DNA from: Candidatus Planktophila sp.
GTDB taxonomy: Bacteria; Actinomycetota; Actinomycetes; Nanopelagicales; Nanopelagicaceae
NCBI GenBank assembly: GCA_030832135.1
Contig: JAURJS010000017.1
Location: 1 to 7,890 of the forward strand
Direction: 5' to 3'
DNA length: 7,890 bases
Positions 1 through 6,593 of this stretch are shown here, one piece after another. The notes beneath the pieces were generated by a model that was not told the origin of the DNA, did no database searches, and saw nothing but the letters and a program-made list of their open reading frames with translations. Within the stretch, counting starts at the first letter, position 1. Each line of letters starts with the position of its first letter. Both the position numbers and the translations under genes were made by a program.

Positions 1-128
1 AGAATGGAATGGACCGCATCGCGAAGATAAGGCTCTTCATTGAGAATTGGAAGAATGACCGAAACGGCAGGCAAGTTTTGGCTATCTGAGGGTAGATCGC
101 CCTGAGGATGATTGCTCTGTGTCGACAT
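1..128 (-). CDS. Family 2 glycosyltransferase, N-terminal fragment
   Basis: The reverse strand reads ATG at 128 into 42 complete codons before the window edge. After a roughly 20-residue polar leader comes AVSVILPILNEEPYLRDAV (residues 21-39), the first beta strand and following helix of a GT-A fold that binds the nucleotide of a nucleotide-sugar donor. This VSVILPxLNEE pattern is typical of GT2 enzymes building envelope polysaccharides. An in-frame TAG at 141-143, five codons upstream, limits the start to this ATG or something later. The gene diverges from an LCP ligase-type gene and lies near UDP-glucose dehydrogenase, which fits cell-wall glycan synthesis. The donor, acceptor and DxD catalytic region lie outside the window, so specificity cannot be assigned. 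The family call is fairly sure; the start is good but not certain. Confidence 0.8.
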   Translation of the reverse strand, partial: MSTQSNHPQGDLPSDSQNLPAVSVILPILNEEPYLRDAVHSI

Positions 129-137
129 AACACGGTA

Positions 138-143
138 ACGCTA
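138..143 (-). promoter_or_regulatory. Possible -10 element for the glycosyltransferase gene
   Basis: On the reverse strand the hexamer TAGCGT (143 to 138) fits the TANNNT -10 pattern and ends 9 nt before the ATG at 128. Transcription would begin about 2-3 nt before the start codon, giving an almost leaderless mRNA. No Shine-Dalgarno sequence is visible before this ATG. There is no clear -35 hexamer and the spacing is longer than at the other starts here, so this is a weak call. Confidence 0.35.
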
Positions 144-152
144 TCGTTCAAG

Positions 153-158
153 TACCCT
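153..158 (+). promoter_or_regulatory. Likely -10 element giving a leaderless LCP mRNA
   Basis: TACCCT fits TANNNT and is followed by exactly 6 nt (GCGCAT) and then the GTG at 165. With the usual -10 to start-site distance, transcription would begin at or next to the GTG, giving a leaderless transcript. No Shine-Dalgarno sequence is present. No convincing TTGACA-like -35 is visible near 130-136. Confidence 0.55.
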
Positions 159-164
159 GCGCAT

Positions 165-1277
165 GTGAAATCAACTCGCGCGATTCGAATAATTACATCT
201 CTCTCTGTGGGAGTTGTAGCCCTCTCCGCCATTACCTGGCTGGGTCTTGGCCAGATTAGTGGCCAGATTTCGCGTATCGATGTCTTTGCAGGTCTTGAAG
301 ATCGCCCTGAGAAGGTCAACTCGGCGCTCAACTATTTAGTAGTGGGTTCAGATAACCGTGAAGGTCTGACCAAGGAACAGCTGAAGAAGTTGCGAGTAGG
401 TGGAGTAAAGGTTGCCGCCGGTGGTCGCTCTGACACGATGTTGCTTGTACACATCAGCAAGAATCGCGATGCCGCTTATATCGTCTCTCTTCCTCGTGAC
501 ACTCTCGTCACTATTCCTGCCCACACAAGCACAGATGGCAAATCAGAGATTCCAGCGCGTGATGGAAAGCTCAACGCTGCATTTGCATTTGGTGGTGCCC
601 CGCTTTTGATTCGCACAATCGAAGGAGCGACTTCCCTCAAGATCGACCACTACGTTGAAGTGAGTTTCGCAGGATTCGTTGGCGTAGTCGATGCACTTGG
701 TGGAATCCAGGTCTGTTCAAAAGTTGCAATCAATGATCCAAAGAGCCACTTAGTGATGGATGCTGGAACCCACACATTAGATGGAGTTGAGTCTTTGAAG
801 TATGTTCGAACTCGCGACTTCGATGGACGCGGAGATATTGGACGTATGGAACGTCAGCAGCAATTTGTTTCAGCCATTATCCGCAAAGCAACTTCTTCAG
901 GAACTCTGCTCAATCCAATAAAATTGGCGAACTTCTATCAAGCAACAATTTCAACTGTGAAGATGGATGAGGGCGTCAATAAGAATGACCTTCTCACTCT
1001 TGCAAAGCAGATGCGCAATCTCTCCTCTGGAAATGTGCGGACGATGACTGTGCCTCTCTCCAATCCCAACGGCCGCCATCCCTCCCTTGGCTCTGTTGTG
1101 ATCTGGGATGATGTCTTGGCTCCTGAGCTATGGAATCGCATCAAAAACGACACGGCTCTGGTCGATACCGTGGTGACGAAAAAGTCATCTGCATCACCAA
1201 AAGCCTCACCTACCAGCACAACTATCGACAAATTTAAGACACAAACCGCTGCCGATAATCCCTGCGCTCCAAAATAA
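165..1277 (+). CDS. LytR-CpsA-Psr (LCP) family membrane-anchored glycopolymer transferase
   Basis: LCP enzymes sit in the membrane facing outwards and transfer lipid-linked glycopolymers (teichoic acid, arabinogalactan or capsule type) onto peptidoglycan. Numbering from GTG 165 gives 370 residues. There is a short basic N-terminus, one membrane segment at about 7-28, then an LCP domain at about 57-250. Visible LCP motifs are YLVVGSDNREG (58-67), GGRSDTMLLVHI (86-97), SLPRD (108-112), the KLNAAFAFGG region (135-144) and YVRTRD..GRGDIGRMERQQ (213-232), so the conserved Arg and Asp residues of the pyrophosphate/metal site are present. The C-terminus is a Ser/Thr/Ala/Pro/Lys-rich tail (about 338-370), typical of extracytoplasmic proteins. 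An upstream ATG at 108 is open but would put the start inside the divergent glycosyltransferase gene and add 19 residues lacking any feature. GTG 165 leaves a short cytoplasmic tail and has a -10 at leaderless spacing. Family assignment is firm; the exact glycopolymer is unknown. Confidence 0.9.
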   Translation: MKSTRAIRIITSLSVGVVALSAITWLGLGQISGQISRIDVFAGLEDRPEKVNSALNYLVVGSDNREGLTKEQLKKLRVGGVKVAAGGRSDTMLLVHISKNRDAAYIVSLPRDTLVTIPAHTSTDGKSEIPARDGKLNAAFAFGGAPLLIRTIEGATSLKIDHYVEVSFAGFVGVVDALGGIQVCSKVAINDPKSHLVMDAGTHTLDGVESLKYVRTRDFDGRGDIGRMERQQQFVSAIIRKATSSGTLLNPIKLANFYQATISTVKMDEGVNKNDLLTLAKQMRNLSSGNVRTMTVPLSNPNGRHPSLGSVVIWDDVLAPELWNRIKNDTALVDTVVTKKSSASPKASPTSTTIDKFKTQTAADNPCAPK

Positions 1278-1291
1278 TAAAGAGCCTGCAA

Positions 1292-1297
1292 TAGACT
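1292..1297 (+). promoter_or_regulatory. Likely -10 element giving a leaderless ugd mRNA
   Basis: TAGACT fits TANNNT, lies in the 27-bp gap after the LCP stop, and ends 7 nt before the ATG at 1305. No Shine-Dalgarno sequence occurs in the intervening CGCGGGC. This ATG is fixed independently by the Rossmann-fold N-terminus of the protein, so the spacing was not chosen to fit. It suggests ugd has its own promoter even though it could also be co-transcribed with the LCP gene. No clear -35 is seen. Confidence 0.55.
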
Positions 1298-1304
1298 CGC
1301 GGGC

Positions 1305-2615
1305 ATGAAGTTAAAGCTCTCAGTCATCGGGTGCGGCTATCTCGGCGCAACCCACGCAGCATGTATGTCATCTCTCGGCTTCGATGTTGTTGGCATCGAT
1401 ACCGATCCCCATAAGGTCGAGCTCCTCCAAAAGGGTGAGCTTCCTTTCTATGAGCCAGGTCTTGATACCTTGCTCGCAGCGGAGATGAAGACAGGTCGCC
1501 TCTCATTCACAACAGATTTCTCAGCTGTTGCAGATGCAGATGTTCACTTCATCTGTGTCGGAACTCCACAGAGCAAAGATGGCCTTGCTGCGGACCTTAC
1601 ATATGTAAAGGGATCCGTCGCTGCAATCGCTCCTCACCTTAAAGATGGCGCTCTCGTTGTTGGCAAGTCCACAGTTCCGGTCGGAACAGCACAAGCGCTC
1701 CGTGAATATCTCGCTGAGCATGCCCCTCAGGCAGATCTTGCCTGGAACCCAGAGTTCCTCCGTGAAGGTTTTGCAGTCGAAGATACATTAACTCCAAACC
1801 GACTTGTTGTCGGTGTTGCAAACGACCGCGCAGAAGAGATTCTCAAGGAAGTTTACGAGCCAGTAATCGCCCTCGGCACTCCATGGATTCGCGCAGACCT
1901 TCCCACTGCAGAGCTCGTTAAGGTTGCAGCAAACTCATTCCTAGCAACAAAGATTTCATTTATCAATGCAATGGCTGAGGTATGCGAAGCAGCCGGTGGC
2001 GATGTAACTGTTCTTGCAAAGGCAATTGGATACGACCCACGTATCGGTAACCGCTTCTTGCAGGCTGGTATCGGCTTCGGTGGCGGATGTCTGCCAAAAG
2101 ATATTCGTGCATTTATGGCACGTGCGCAAGAACTTGGTGCAGATCAGGCACTTGAATTCCTTCGCGAAATCGACAACATCAACCTCCGTGCACGTCAACG
2201 TGTAATTGATGTTGTTCGTGCAGATCTCTCAGATGATCTGACTCAATACAAGATTGCAGTTCTTGGCGCGACATTTAAGCCCGATAGTGATGATGTGCGC
2301 GACTCCCCGGCACTCGATATCGCAGCGCAGCTCTCTGCTGCAGGAGCGCAAGTTGTCGTTCATGACCCTAAGGGCATTGAACCAGCACGTAAGCGCTTCC
2401 CAAATCTCGACTATGCCGAGAAGGTAGTAGATGCTGTTAAGGGCGCCGATGCAATCTTGCACTTGACCGAGTGGAAGGAATATCGCGAGCTTGATCCATC
2501 AGTGATTGGTCAACTCGTGAAGGGCAAGTTCCTCATCGATGGTCGCAATATGTTGGACCGCAATCTCTGGCGTAACGCCGGATGGCGCGTTCATGCATTG
2601 GGGCGTACGGATTAA
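1305..2615 (+). CDS. ugd: UDP-glucose 6-dehydrogenase
   Basis: Oxidises UDP-glucose to UDP-glucuronate with two NAD+, supplying acidic sugar (and pentose) donors for envelope polysaccharides; cytosolic. The 436-residue length is normal for the family. Three domains are visible: an N-terminal Rossmann fold opening KLSVIGCGYLG (4-14), with VGIDTD (29-34) ending the second strand; a central dimerisation helix region with ELVKVAANSFLATKISFINAMAE (203-225); and a C-terminal UDP-binding domain starting KIAVLGATFKPDSDDVRDSPA (316-336). Catalytic Cys262 lies in GFGGGCLPKD (257-266), with conserved NPEFLREG at 148-155. The related GDP-mannose dehydrogenase and UDP-ManNAc dehydrogenase are alternatives within the superfamily, but the overall motif set matches the UDP-glucose enzyme. 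The gene follows an LCP gene by 27 bp and is near a GT2 gene, consistent with cell-wall glycan synthesis. Its stop is separated from the convergent purE stop by one base. Confidence 0.92.
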   Translation: MKLKLSVIGCGYLGATHAACMSSLGFDVVGIDTDPHKVELLQKGELPFYEPGLDTLLAAEMKTGRLSFTTDFSAVADADVHFICVGTPQSKDGLAADLTYVKGSVAAIAPHLKDGALVVGKSTVPVGTAQALREYLAEHAPQADLAWNPEFLREGFAVEDTLTPNRLVVGVANDRAEEILKEVYEPVIALGTPWIRADLPTAELVKVAANSFLATKISFINAMAEVCEAAGGDVTVLAKAIGYDPRIGNRFLQAGIGFGGGCLPKDIRAFMARAQELGADQALEFLREIDNINLRARQRVIDVVRADLSDDLTQYKIAVLGATFKPDSDDVRDSPALDIAAQLSAAGAQVVVHDPKGIEPARKRFPNLDYAEKVVDAVKGADAILHLTEWKEYRELDPSVIGQLVKGKFLIDGRNMLDRNLWRNAGWRVHALGRTD

Positions 2616-2637
2616 ATTAAAAACCAGTCTTCTGGTT
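2611..2637 (-). terminator. Intrinsic terminator of the birA-purK-purE unit, inside the purE 3' end
   Basis: Read on the reverse strand, AACCAG (2637-2632), a 4-nt loop AAGA, and CTGGTT (2627-2622) form a perfect 6-bp stem. It is followed at once by the T-rich tract TTTAATTTAAT (2621-2611). The hairpin is also the last purE codons (N-Q-K-T-G-F-stop). The stem is short and AT-ended, so strength is uncertain, but position and orientation fit exactly. Confidence 0.6.
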
Positions 2638-3126
2638 GCGACGGGCGCTCAATTGAGCGCCCTTTGCTTTTGCCTCTTCAGATAGTTCGTTAAGTTGCAC
2701 CTCGATCTTCTTGGCTACTTCACCATCTGCTGAACCAATTATGCGAGCTGCCAGGATTCCAGCATTCTTAGCGTTATCGATTCCAACTGTTGCAACTGGA
2801 ATTCCGCCAGGCATTTGAACGATAGAGAGAAGTGAATCCATTCCCTCTAAGTTCTTCAGTGAAACTGGAACACCAATCACAGGAAGGGTGGTCAGCGATG
2901 CAACCATTCCTGGGAGGTGGGCAGCACCTCCTGCTCCAGCAATGATGACCTTGTAACCCTTAGAAGCTGCACTCTTTGCAAAATCCACCATCTCTTCTGG
3001 CATGCGATGGGCAGAGACGACATCTGCGGTGTAAGAAATTCCAAATGATTCGAGCGCGGTTGCAGCGGCCTCCATGATCGGCCAATCAGAATCAGATCCC
3101 ATGATGATTGCAACATCTTTACTCAT
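2617..3126 (-). CDS. purE: N5-carboxyaminoimidazole ribonucleotide mutase (class I PurE)
   Basis: Converts N5-CAIR to CAIR in de novo purine synthesis, taking the unstable product of PurK; cytosolic, normally an octamer. The 169-residue length is typical of stand-alone class I PurE. The motifs are [10 protein letters not shown] (10-19), SAHRMPEEM (38-46, with His40 in the substrate pocket) and [13 protein letters not shown] (64-76). The HRMP and AAHLPG segments are those of the bacterial mutase rather than the direct AIR carboxylase. The chosen start is the ATG at 3126, not the TTG one codon earlier: GGAG lies 6 nt before the ATG. The start overlaps the purK stop by 8 nt (ATGAGTAA), so translation is probably coupled. 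The C-terminal tail from about residue 155 is charged and probably little constrained; its DNA doubles as two terminator hairpins. Confidence 0.95.
   Translation of the reverse strand: MSKDVAIIMGSDSDWPIMEAAATALESFGISYTADVVSAHRMPEEMVDFAKSAASKGYKVIIAGAGGAAHLPGMVASLTTLPVIGVPVSLKNLEGMDSLLSIVQMPGGIPVATVGIDNAKNAGILAARIIGSADGEVAKKIEVQLNELSEEAKAKGAQLSARRNQKTGF
2643..2671 (+). terminator. Intrinsic terminator of ugd, embedded in purE coding sequence
   Basis: GGGCGCTC (2643-2650), loop AATT, and GAGCGCCC (2655-2662) form a perfect 8-bp GC-rich stem; including the loop it is a 20-bp palindrome. On the + strand it is followed by TTTGCTTTT (2663-2671), a typical U-rich tail. It starts 27 bp after the ugd stop. 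On the reverse strand the hairpin is followed by GTCGCAACC, so it should act only on + strand transcription. It lies in purE codons for about K155-R162 (KGAQLSAR). Confidence 0.8.
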
Positions 3127-4231
3127 CAATTACTCCGCTCATATAGTCGCGCGCATGCTGAACTTCTTGGGTTAAGTGTAGAAGGTCTTCACCACAGGCG
3201 GTAACGTGGCCAATCTTGCGACCTGGGCGCACCTCCTTCTTATATTGATGAAAGTGCAGGCTTGGCGTGCGCGCCATGAGGTGAAGATATGGTCGATACA
3301 TATTTGTCTTCTCTCCACCCAAAACATTGCCCATCACCACAAAGGGGCGGCTCATCGCAGGGCTACCTAGTGGAAGATCGAGGATGGCACGTAAATGTTG
3401 TTCAAACTGCGATGTTACAGAACCTTCGATTGACCAGTGGCCTGAGTTATGTGGACGCATTGCAAGTTCATTGATGTAGATATCTTCACCTTTGATAAAC
3501 ATCTCCACCGCCATCACACCAACAACGCCAACTTCTTGTGCAATCTCAAGGGCCATCTGTTGAGCTCTCTCGGCAACAGAGGAAGATATTTTCTGCGCTG
3601 GGGTGACCGTCATGATGCAAATGCCATCCTCTTGCACCGTCTCCACTGGCGCCCAGGAAGTTGCTTGGCCATGAGGTGAGCGAGCGACCATCACCGCAAT
3701 TTCAGTATCGAAATCGATAAGTTCTTCAATCAAAAGTGGTGATGTGTGGCTCAGGATTTCTTGCAGCTCGGCTGTCGAACCCACCTTCCACACGCCCCGA
3801 CCGTCATATCCCCCACTAATCGCCTTTGCAATCACCGGAAACTCTTTCACCAAAGAGGCGTCGTTGATGATCTGAGAATGTGGTGCTGGAAAAGCCGAGA
3901 GCTTCTTGCGCATCGCCGCCTTATCTTGCGAATAGATAAAGGCCGAAGATGATGGATAGACCTTGATGCCTTCTGCTTCTAACCCCTTGATGACAGAGAG
4001 TGGGACCAATTCGTGCTCGAAGGTGACGACATCAACCTTTTTAGCAAATTCCAAGACTTGGCTGAGGTTGGTGTAGTCGCCGATCACATGATGTGTGATT
4101 TGAGCAGCAGAATCTCTCTCATTTTGCGCAAAGAGGAGGAGATCAATTCCTAAAGCAGTGGCGGGTGCAACCATCATGCGAGCAAGCTGACCTGCTCCGA
4201 TGACTCCAACACGTGGAAAGCGATTGCTCAC
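3119..4231 (-). CDS. purK: N5-carboxyaminoimidazole ribonucleotide synthetase (ATP-grasp)
   Basis: Uses ATP and bicarbonate to carboxylate AIR to N5-CAIR, the step before PurE. From GTG 4231 the protein has 370 residues, normal for PurK. It shows an N-terminal pre-ATP-grasp motif [14 protein letters not shown] (7-20), the ATP-grasp glycine loop [10 protein letters not shown] (139-148), [16 protein letters not shown] (169-184), the metal/substrate segment VEMF...[18 protein letters not shown] (242-270) and the C-terminal [17 protein letters not shown] motif (328-344). An upstream ATG at 4255 is open and would add 8 residues (MSFIYDRT), but those codons lie in the end of birA. The GTG falls 4 nt after the birA stop, directly before the conserved fold, with a TANNNT hexamer at leaderless spacing. 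Start choice is moderate confidence; function is firm. Confidence 0.93.
   Translation of the reverse strand: MSNRFPRVGVIGAGQLARMMVAPATALGIDLLLFAQNERDSAAQITHHVIGDYTNLSQVLEFAKKVDVVTFEHELVPLSVIKGLEAEGIKVYPSSSAFIYSQDKAAMRKKLSAFPAPHSQIINDASLVKEFPVIAKAISGGYDGRGVWKVGSTAELQEILSHTSPLLIEELIDFDTEIAVMVARSPHGQATSWAPVETVQEDGICIMTVTPAQKISSSVAERAQQMALEIAQEVGVVGVMAVEMFIKGEDIYINELAMRPHNSGHWSIEGSVTSQFEQHLRAILDLPLGSPAMSRPFVVMGNVLGGEKTNMYRPYLHLMARTPSLHFHQYKKEVRPGRKIGHVTACGEDLLHLTQEVQHARDYMSGVIDE
3133..3136 (-). promoter_or_regulatory. Shine-Dalgarno sequence of purE
   Basis: GGAG on the reverse strand, 6 nt before the ATG at 3126, inside the end of purK. It favours ATG 3126 over the adjacent TTG at 3129 and shows this internal operon gene uses SD-dependent initiation, unlike the apparently leaderless first genes. 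Confidence 0.65.
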
Positions 4232-4235
4232 GGTC

Positions 4236-5003
4236 CTATCGTAGATGAACGACATCCCCCACAGTTACTTCACGGCCATCTTCGAGCATGAGCGCTCCAG
4301 CATTTGAGATATCAACAGCTCTGTTCGAATGCTTCGCGCCTCCAGGAAGGGTCACCTCAACTTCCTTGCCAAGTGTTACCGATGCTGAACGGTATTGCGC
4401 CAAGAAGCTCTGATCGTTCTCCCACATCTCAAGGTTTATCTCAAAGTGATTGATGATTGAGGCGAGAATGAGATTGCGATCTAGTACTTCAAAATCTTCA
4501 ATAGCTAGTGAAGTTGCATTCTCAACTGGAAGTTCTTCTTTCGTCATTCCGACATTGATACCGATTCCAAGAACAACGCCTTTATCGGTTGCCTGTGCAA
4601 TCATTCCTACAAACTTCTTATCCCCAATTAATAAATCATTGGGCCATTTAATTCCGACGCTTACCTGCGGATCTAAAGTGTGGAGCGCTTCATGAACACA
4701 GAGTCCAGCAAGCAAAGTCAGGAACGGCCACTCTTCCTTATCAACCTTTGGTTCGATGTAGATTGAAAAAGTGAGAGCTGAATGTGGCGCTGCCTCAAAT
4801 GTGCGATCTAATCTTCCGCGACCGCTTGATTGATACTCACTTGCAAGAATTGTCTTTGGTAATGCTTTGCCGCTACTGGCAAGTTGATATAAATCATCTT
4901 GCGTTGATCCGGTGACTTCAACCACGCTTACCCGCCAGTACCGCGAGATTTCTTGCGATATGCGCTTCTTATCTAGTGGCGCTCTTGGCGCATCTGTACC
5001 CAC
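4236..5003 (-). CDS. birA: Biotin--[acetyl-CoA carboxylase] ligase, monofunctional BirA
   Basis: Activates biotin with ATP to biotinyl-5'-AMP and attaches it to the lysine of biotin carrier domains; cytosolic. From GTG 5003 it has 255 residues, close to the actinobacterial enzyme. The catalytic domain shows VTGSTQDDL (30-38), SSGRGRLDRTF (59-69, the GRGR biotin-AMP loop), GIKWPNDLL (117-125, catalytic Lys119), KKFVGMIAQ (129-137) and GIGINVG (146-152). A small C-terminal beta domain is seen at about 208-255, ending GDVVHLR. There is no N-terminal helix-turn-helix, so it should not be a DNA-binding biotin repressor like the Escherichia coli protein. A longer frame opens at GTG 5030 and would overlap accD by 9 nt. 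GTG 5003 avoids this, and its product begins VGTDAPRAPLDKKRI, resembling the Mycobacterium N-terminus as I recall it. It is divergent from accD, whose complex contains its substrate. Confidence 0.93.
   Translation of the reverse strand: MGTDAPRAPLDKKRISQEISRYWRVSVVEVTGSTQDDLYQLASSGKALPKTILASEYQSSGRGRLDRTFEAAPHSALTFSIYIEPKVDKEEWPFLTLLAGLCVHEALHTLDPQVSVGIKWPNDLLIGDKKFVGMIAQATDKGVVLGIGINVGMTKEELPVENATSLAIEDFEVLDRNLILASIINHFEINLEMWENDQSFLAQYRSASVTLGKEVEVTLPGGAKHSNRAVDISNAGALMLEDGREVTVGDVVHLR
4238..4243 (-). promoter_or_regulatory. Possible internal -10 element for purK
   Basis: TACGAT on the reverse strand (4243-4238) is followed by 6 nt (AGGACC) and GTG 4231. It overlaps the last codons and the stop of birA. 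This could be an internal leaderless promoter for purK-purE. AGGA in the spacer ends only 2 nt from the GTG, too close for normal SD use, though coupling to birA termination is an alternative way to start. Confidence 0.35.
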
Positions 5004-5009
5004 GGCTAG

Positions 5010-5016
5010 TACCTTA
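5010..5016. promoter_or_regulatory. Putative bidirectional -10 element shared by birA and accD
   Basis: The heptamer TACCTTA gives TACCTT on the + strand (5010-5015), 6 nt before the accD ATG at 5022. On the - strand it gives TAAGGT (5016-5011), 7 nt before the birA GTG at 5003. Both fit TANNNT at the spacing expected of leaderless transcripts, in an intergenic region of only 18 bp (5004-5021). No Shine-Dalgarno sequence serves either gene. A weak TTGGCG at 4985-4990 could be an accD -35 with a long 19-bp spacer. The motif is clear; its function is inferred. Confidence 0.55.
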
Positions 5017-5021
5017 AGCGC

Positions 5022-6593
5022 ATGAGCCACGATCTACATACCACCGCGGGCAAGATTGAAGACCTCCGCGCTCGAATCGATGAAGCCGTCCACGCAGGTT
5101 CTGCCCGTGCGGTAGGGAAGCAGCATGCCAAGGGCAAGAAGACAGCCCGCGAGCGTATTGAGATGCTCGTCGATGCAGACTCCTTTACCGAAATTGATGA
5201 GTTTGCTCGCCACCGTGCACATGGCTTCGGTATGGAAGATAACCGTCCCTACGGAGACGGCGTAGTTATTGGAACTGCAACAGTTGATGGTCGTCCTATC
5301 GCTCTCTATTCACAAGATTTCACCGTCTTTGGTGGCTCCCTTGGCGAAGTCCATGCAGAGAAGATCGTAAAGATCGCAGACTTCGCACTCAATTCAGGTA
5401 TTCCTTTGATTGGCATCAATGATTCAGGTGGAGCGCGCATTCAAGAGGGAGTTGCATCCCTAAACGGTTACGGCAAGATCTTCCGTCTGAATACTCGCTC
5501 ATCAGGTGTTATTCCGCAGATTTCACTCATCCTCGGTCCATGTGCTGGTGGTTCTGCCTACTCTCCTGCACTGACTGACTTCACTGTTATGGTGAAGGAA
5601 ACGTCAAATATGTTTATCACCGGCCCAGATGTCATCAAGACAGTTACCGGTGAAGATGTTGGAATGGAAGAGCTCGGTGGAGCATTCACTCACAACACAA
5701 AATCTGGAAATGCACATTACATGGCAGATTCAGAGGCTGATGCAATTGATTATGTGAAGGCGCTTCTCTCCTATCTTCCTTCTAACAATATGGATGGCTC
5801 ACCAGTTTTACCTCCGACCGAGACTCTGGAGAAGAAGGCATCAGATACTGCACTCAATACGCTCATCCCTGATAGTCCGAACCAGCCGTACGATATGAAG
5901 AACCTGATCCAAGCTCTTGTGGATGAAGGTGAGTTCTTAGAAGTTCACTCCCTCTATGCCCAAAATATCGTTGTTGGTTTTGCCCGTATCGAAGGTCAAT
6001 CAGTCGGCATCATTGCAAACCAACCATCACAGCTTGCTGGAACCTTAGATATCAATTCATCGGAGAAGGCGGCTCGCTTCTTACGTTTCTGCGATGCATT
6101 TAATATTCCAATCCTTACATTGGTAGATGTTCCAGGATTTATGCCAGGAACTGAGCAGGAGTGGAACGGCATTATTCGCCGCGGTGCAAAGCTTCTCTAT
6201 GCATACGCTGAGGCATCTGTCCCTCTTGTAACCCTTATTACCCGTAAGGCATATGGTGGAGCATTTATCGTGATGGGTTCAAAGTACCTTGGTAGCGATA
6301 TTAACTTCGCATGGCCAAGTGCTGAGATCGCTGTAATGGGCGCGCAAGGCGCTGTGAACATCCTTCATCGTAAGGAAATATCTGAGGCAAAGGATGTTGA
6401 TGCAACTCGCAAGGAGCTTGTCGATGATTACACCGAGAAGTTCTCAAATCCTTACCTTGCTGCAGAGCGCGGAACAATCGATAGCGTGATCGAACCGGAA
6501 GATTCACGTCAATACATCACCAAGGCTTTCCGCACATTGAAAACCAAGCGCGATATCTTGCCTGCGCGTAAGCACGGAAATATTCCTCTATAA
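5022..6593 (+). CDS. accD: Acyl-CoA carboxylase carboxyltransferase (beta) subunit
   Basis: Transfers the carboxyl group from biotin to acetyl- or propionyl-CoA, forming malonyl- or methylmalonyl-CoA for lipid synthesis; a hexameric core of the actinobacterial complex. The 523-residue length and the ending KHGNIPL are typical. The N-terminal crotonase-like domain contains [20 protein letters not shown] (131-150), a CoA/oxyanion site, and [16 protein letters not shown] (172-187). The C-terminal domain contains [32 protein letters not shown] (367-398), [15 protein letters not shown] (410-424) and [17 protein letters not shown] (434-450). Ile416 aligns by my reading with the specificity residue Asp422 of Streptomyces PccB, hinting at acetyl-CoA or mixed acceptance. 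It is the first gene of accD-accE-maf-accA, apparently leaderless. PccB would be an equally fair name; preference for acetyl or propionyl cannot be settled by reading. Confidence 0.94.
   Translation: MSHDLHTTAGKIEDLRARIDEAVHAGSARAVGKQHAKGKKTARERIEMLVDADSFTEIDEFARHRAHGFGMEDNRPYGDGVVIGTATVDGRPIALYSQDFTVFGGSLGEVHAEKIVKIADFALNSGIPLIGINDSGGARIQEGVASLNGYGKIFRLNTRSSGVIPQISLILGPCAGGSAYSPALTDFTVMVKETSNMFITGPDVIKTVTGEDVGMEELGGAFTHNTKSGNAHYMADSEADAIDYVKALLSYLPSNNMDGSPVLPPTETLEKKASDTALNTLIPDSPNQPYDMKNLIQALVDEGEFLEVHSLYAQNIVVGFARIEGQSVGIIANQPSQLAGTLDINSSEKAARFLRFCDAFNIPILTLVDVPGFMPGTEQEWNGIIRRGAKLLYAYAEASVPLVTLITRKAYGGAFIVMGSKYLGSDINFAWPSAEIAVMGAQGAVNILHRKEISEAKDVDATRKELVDDYTEKFSNPYLAAERGTIDSVIEPEDSRQYITKAFRTLKTKRDILPARKHGNIPL

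Noticed and set aside
108..164. Longer LCP start at the ATG at 108
   Set aside because: It would lie inside the divergent glycosyltransferase coding region, adds 19 residues before the membrane anchor without conserved features, and would sit upstream of the apparent -10.
412..609. Second + strand frame within the LCP gene
   Set aside because: It is out of frame with strong LCP motifs on the same stretch and has no start signal or family resemblance.
1278..1304. Terminator between the LCP gene and ugd
   Set aside because: The 27-bp gap has no stem of useful length followed by a T tract, so read-through from LCP into ugd remains possible.
938..1327. 129-residue antisense reading frame
   Set aside because: It lies opposite the LCP gene and crosses the ugd promoter and start; its translation shows no recognisable domain, and the sense frame is clearly a conserved protein.
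5004..5021. Biotin operator or riboswitch at birA/accD
   Set aside because: The spacer is only 18 bp with no room for an aptamer and no obvious dyad beyond the -10 heptamer; BirA here lacks a DNA-binding domain.
5004..5030. Extended birA start at GTG 5030
   Set aside because: It would overlap accD coding by 9 nt and put the shared -10 element inside the gene; the shorter form matches the usual actinobacterial N-terminus as I recall it.
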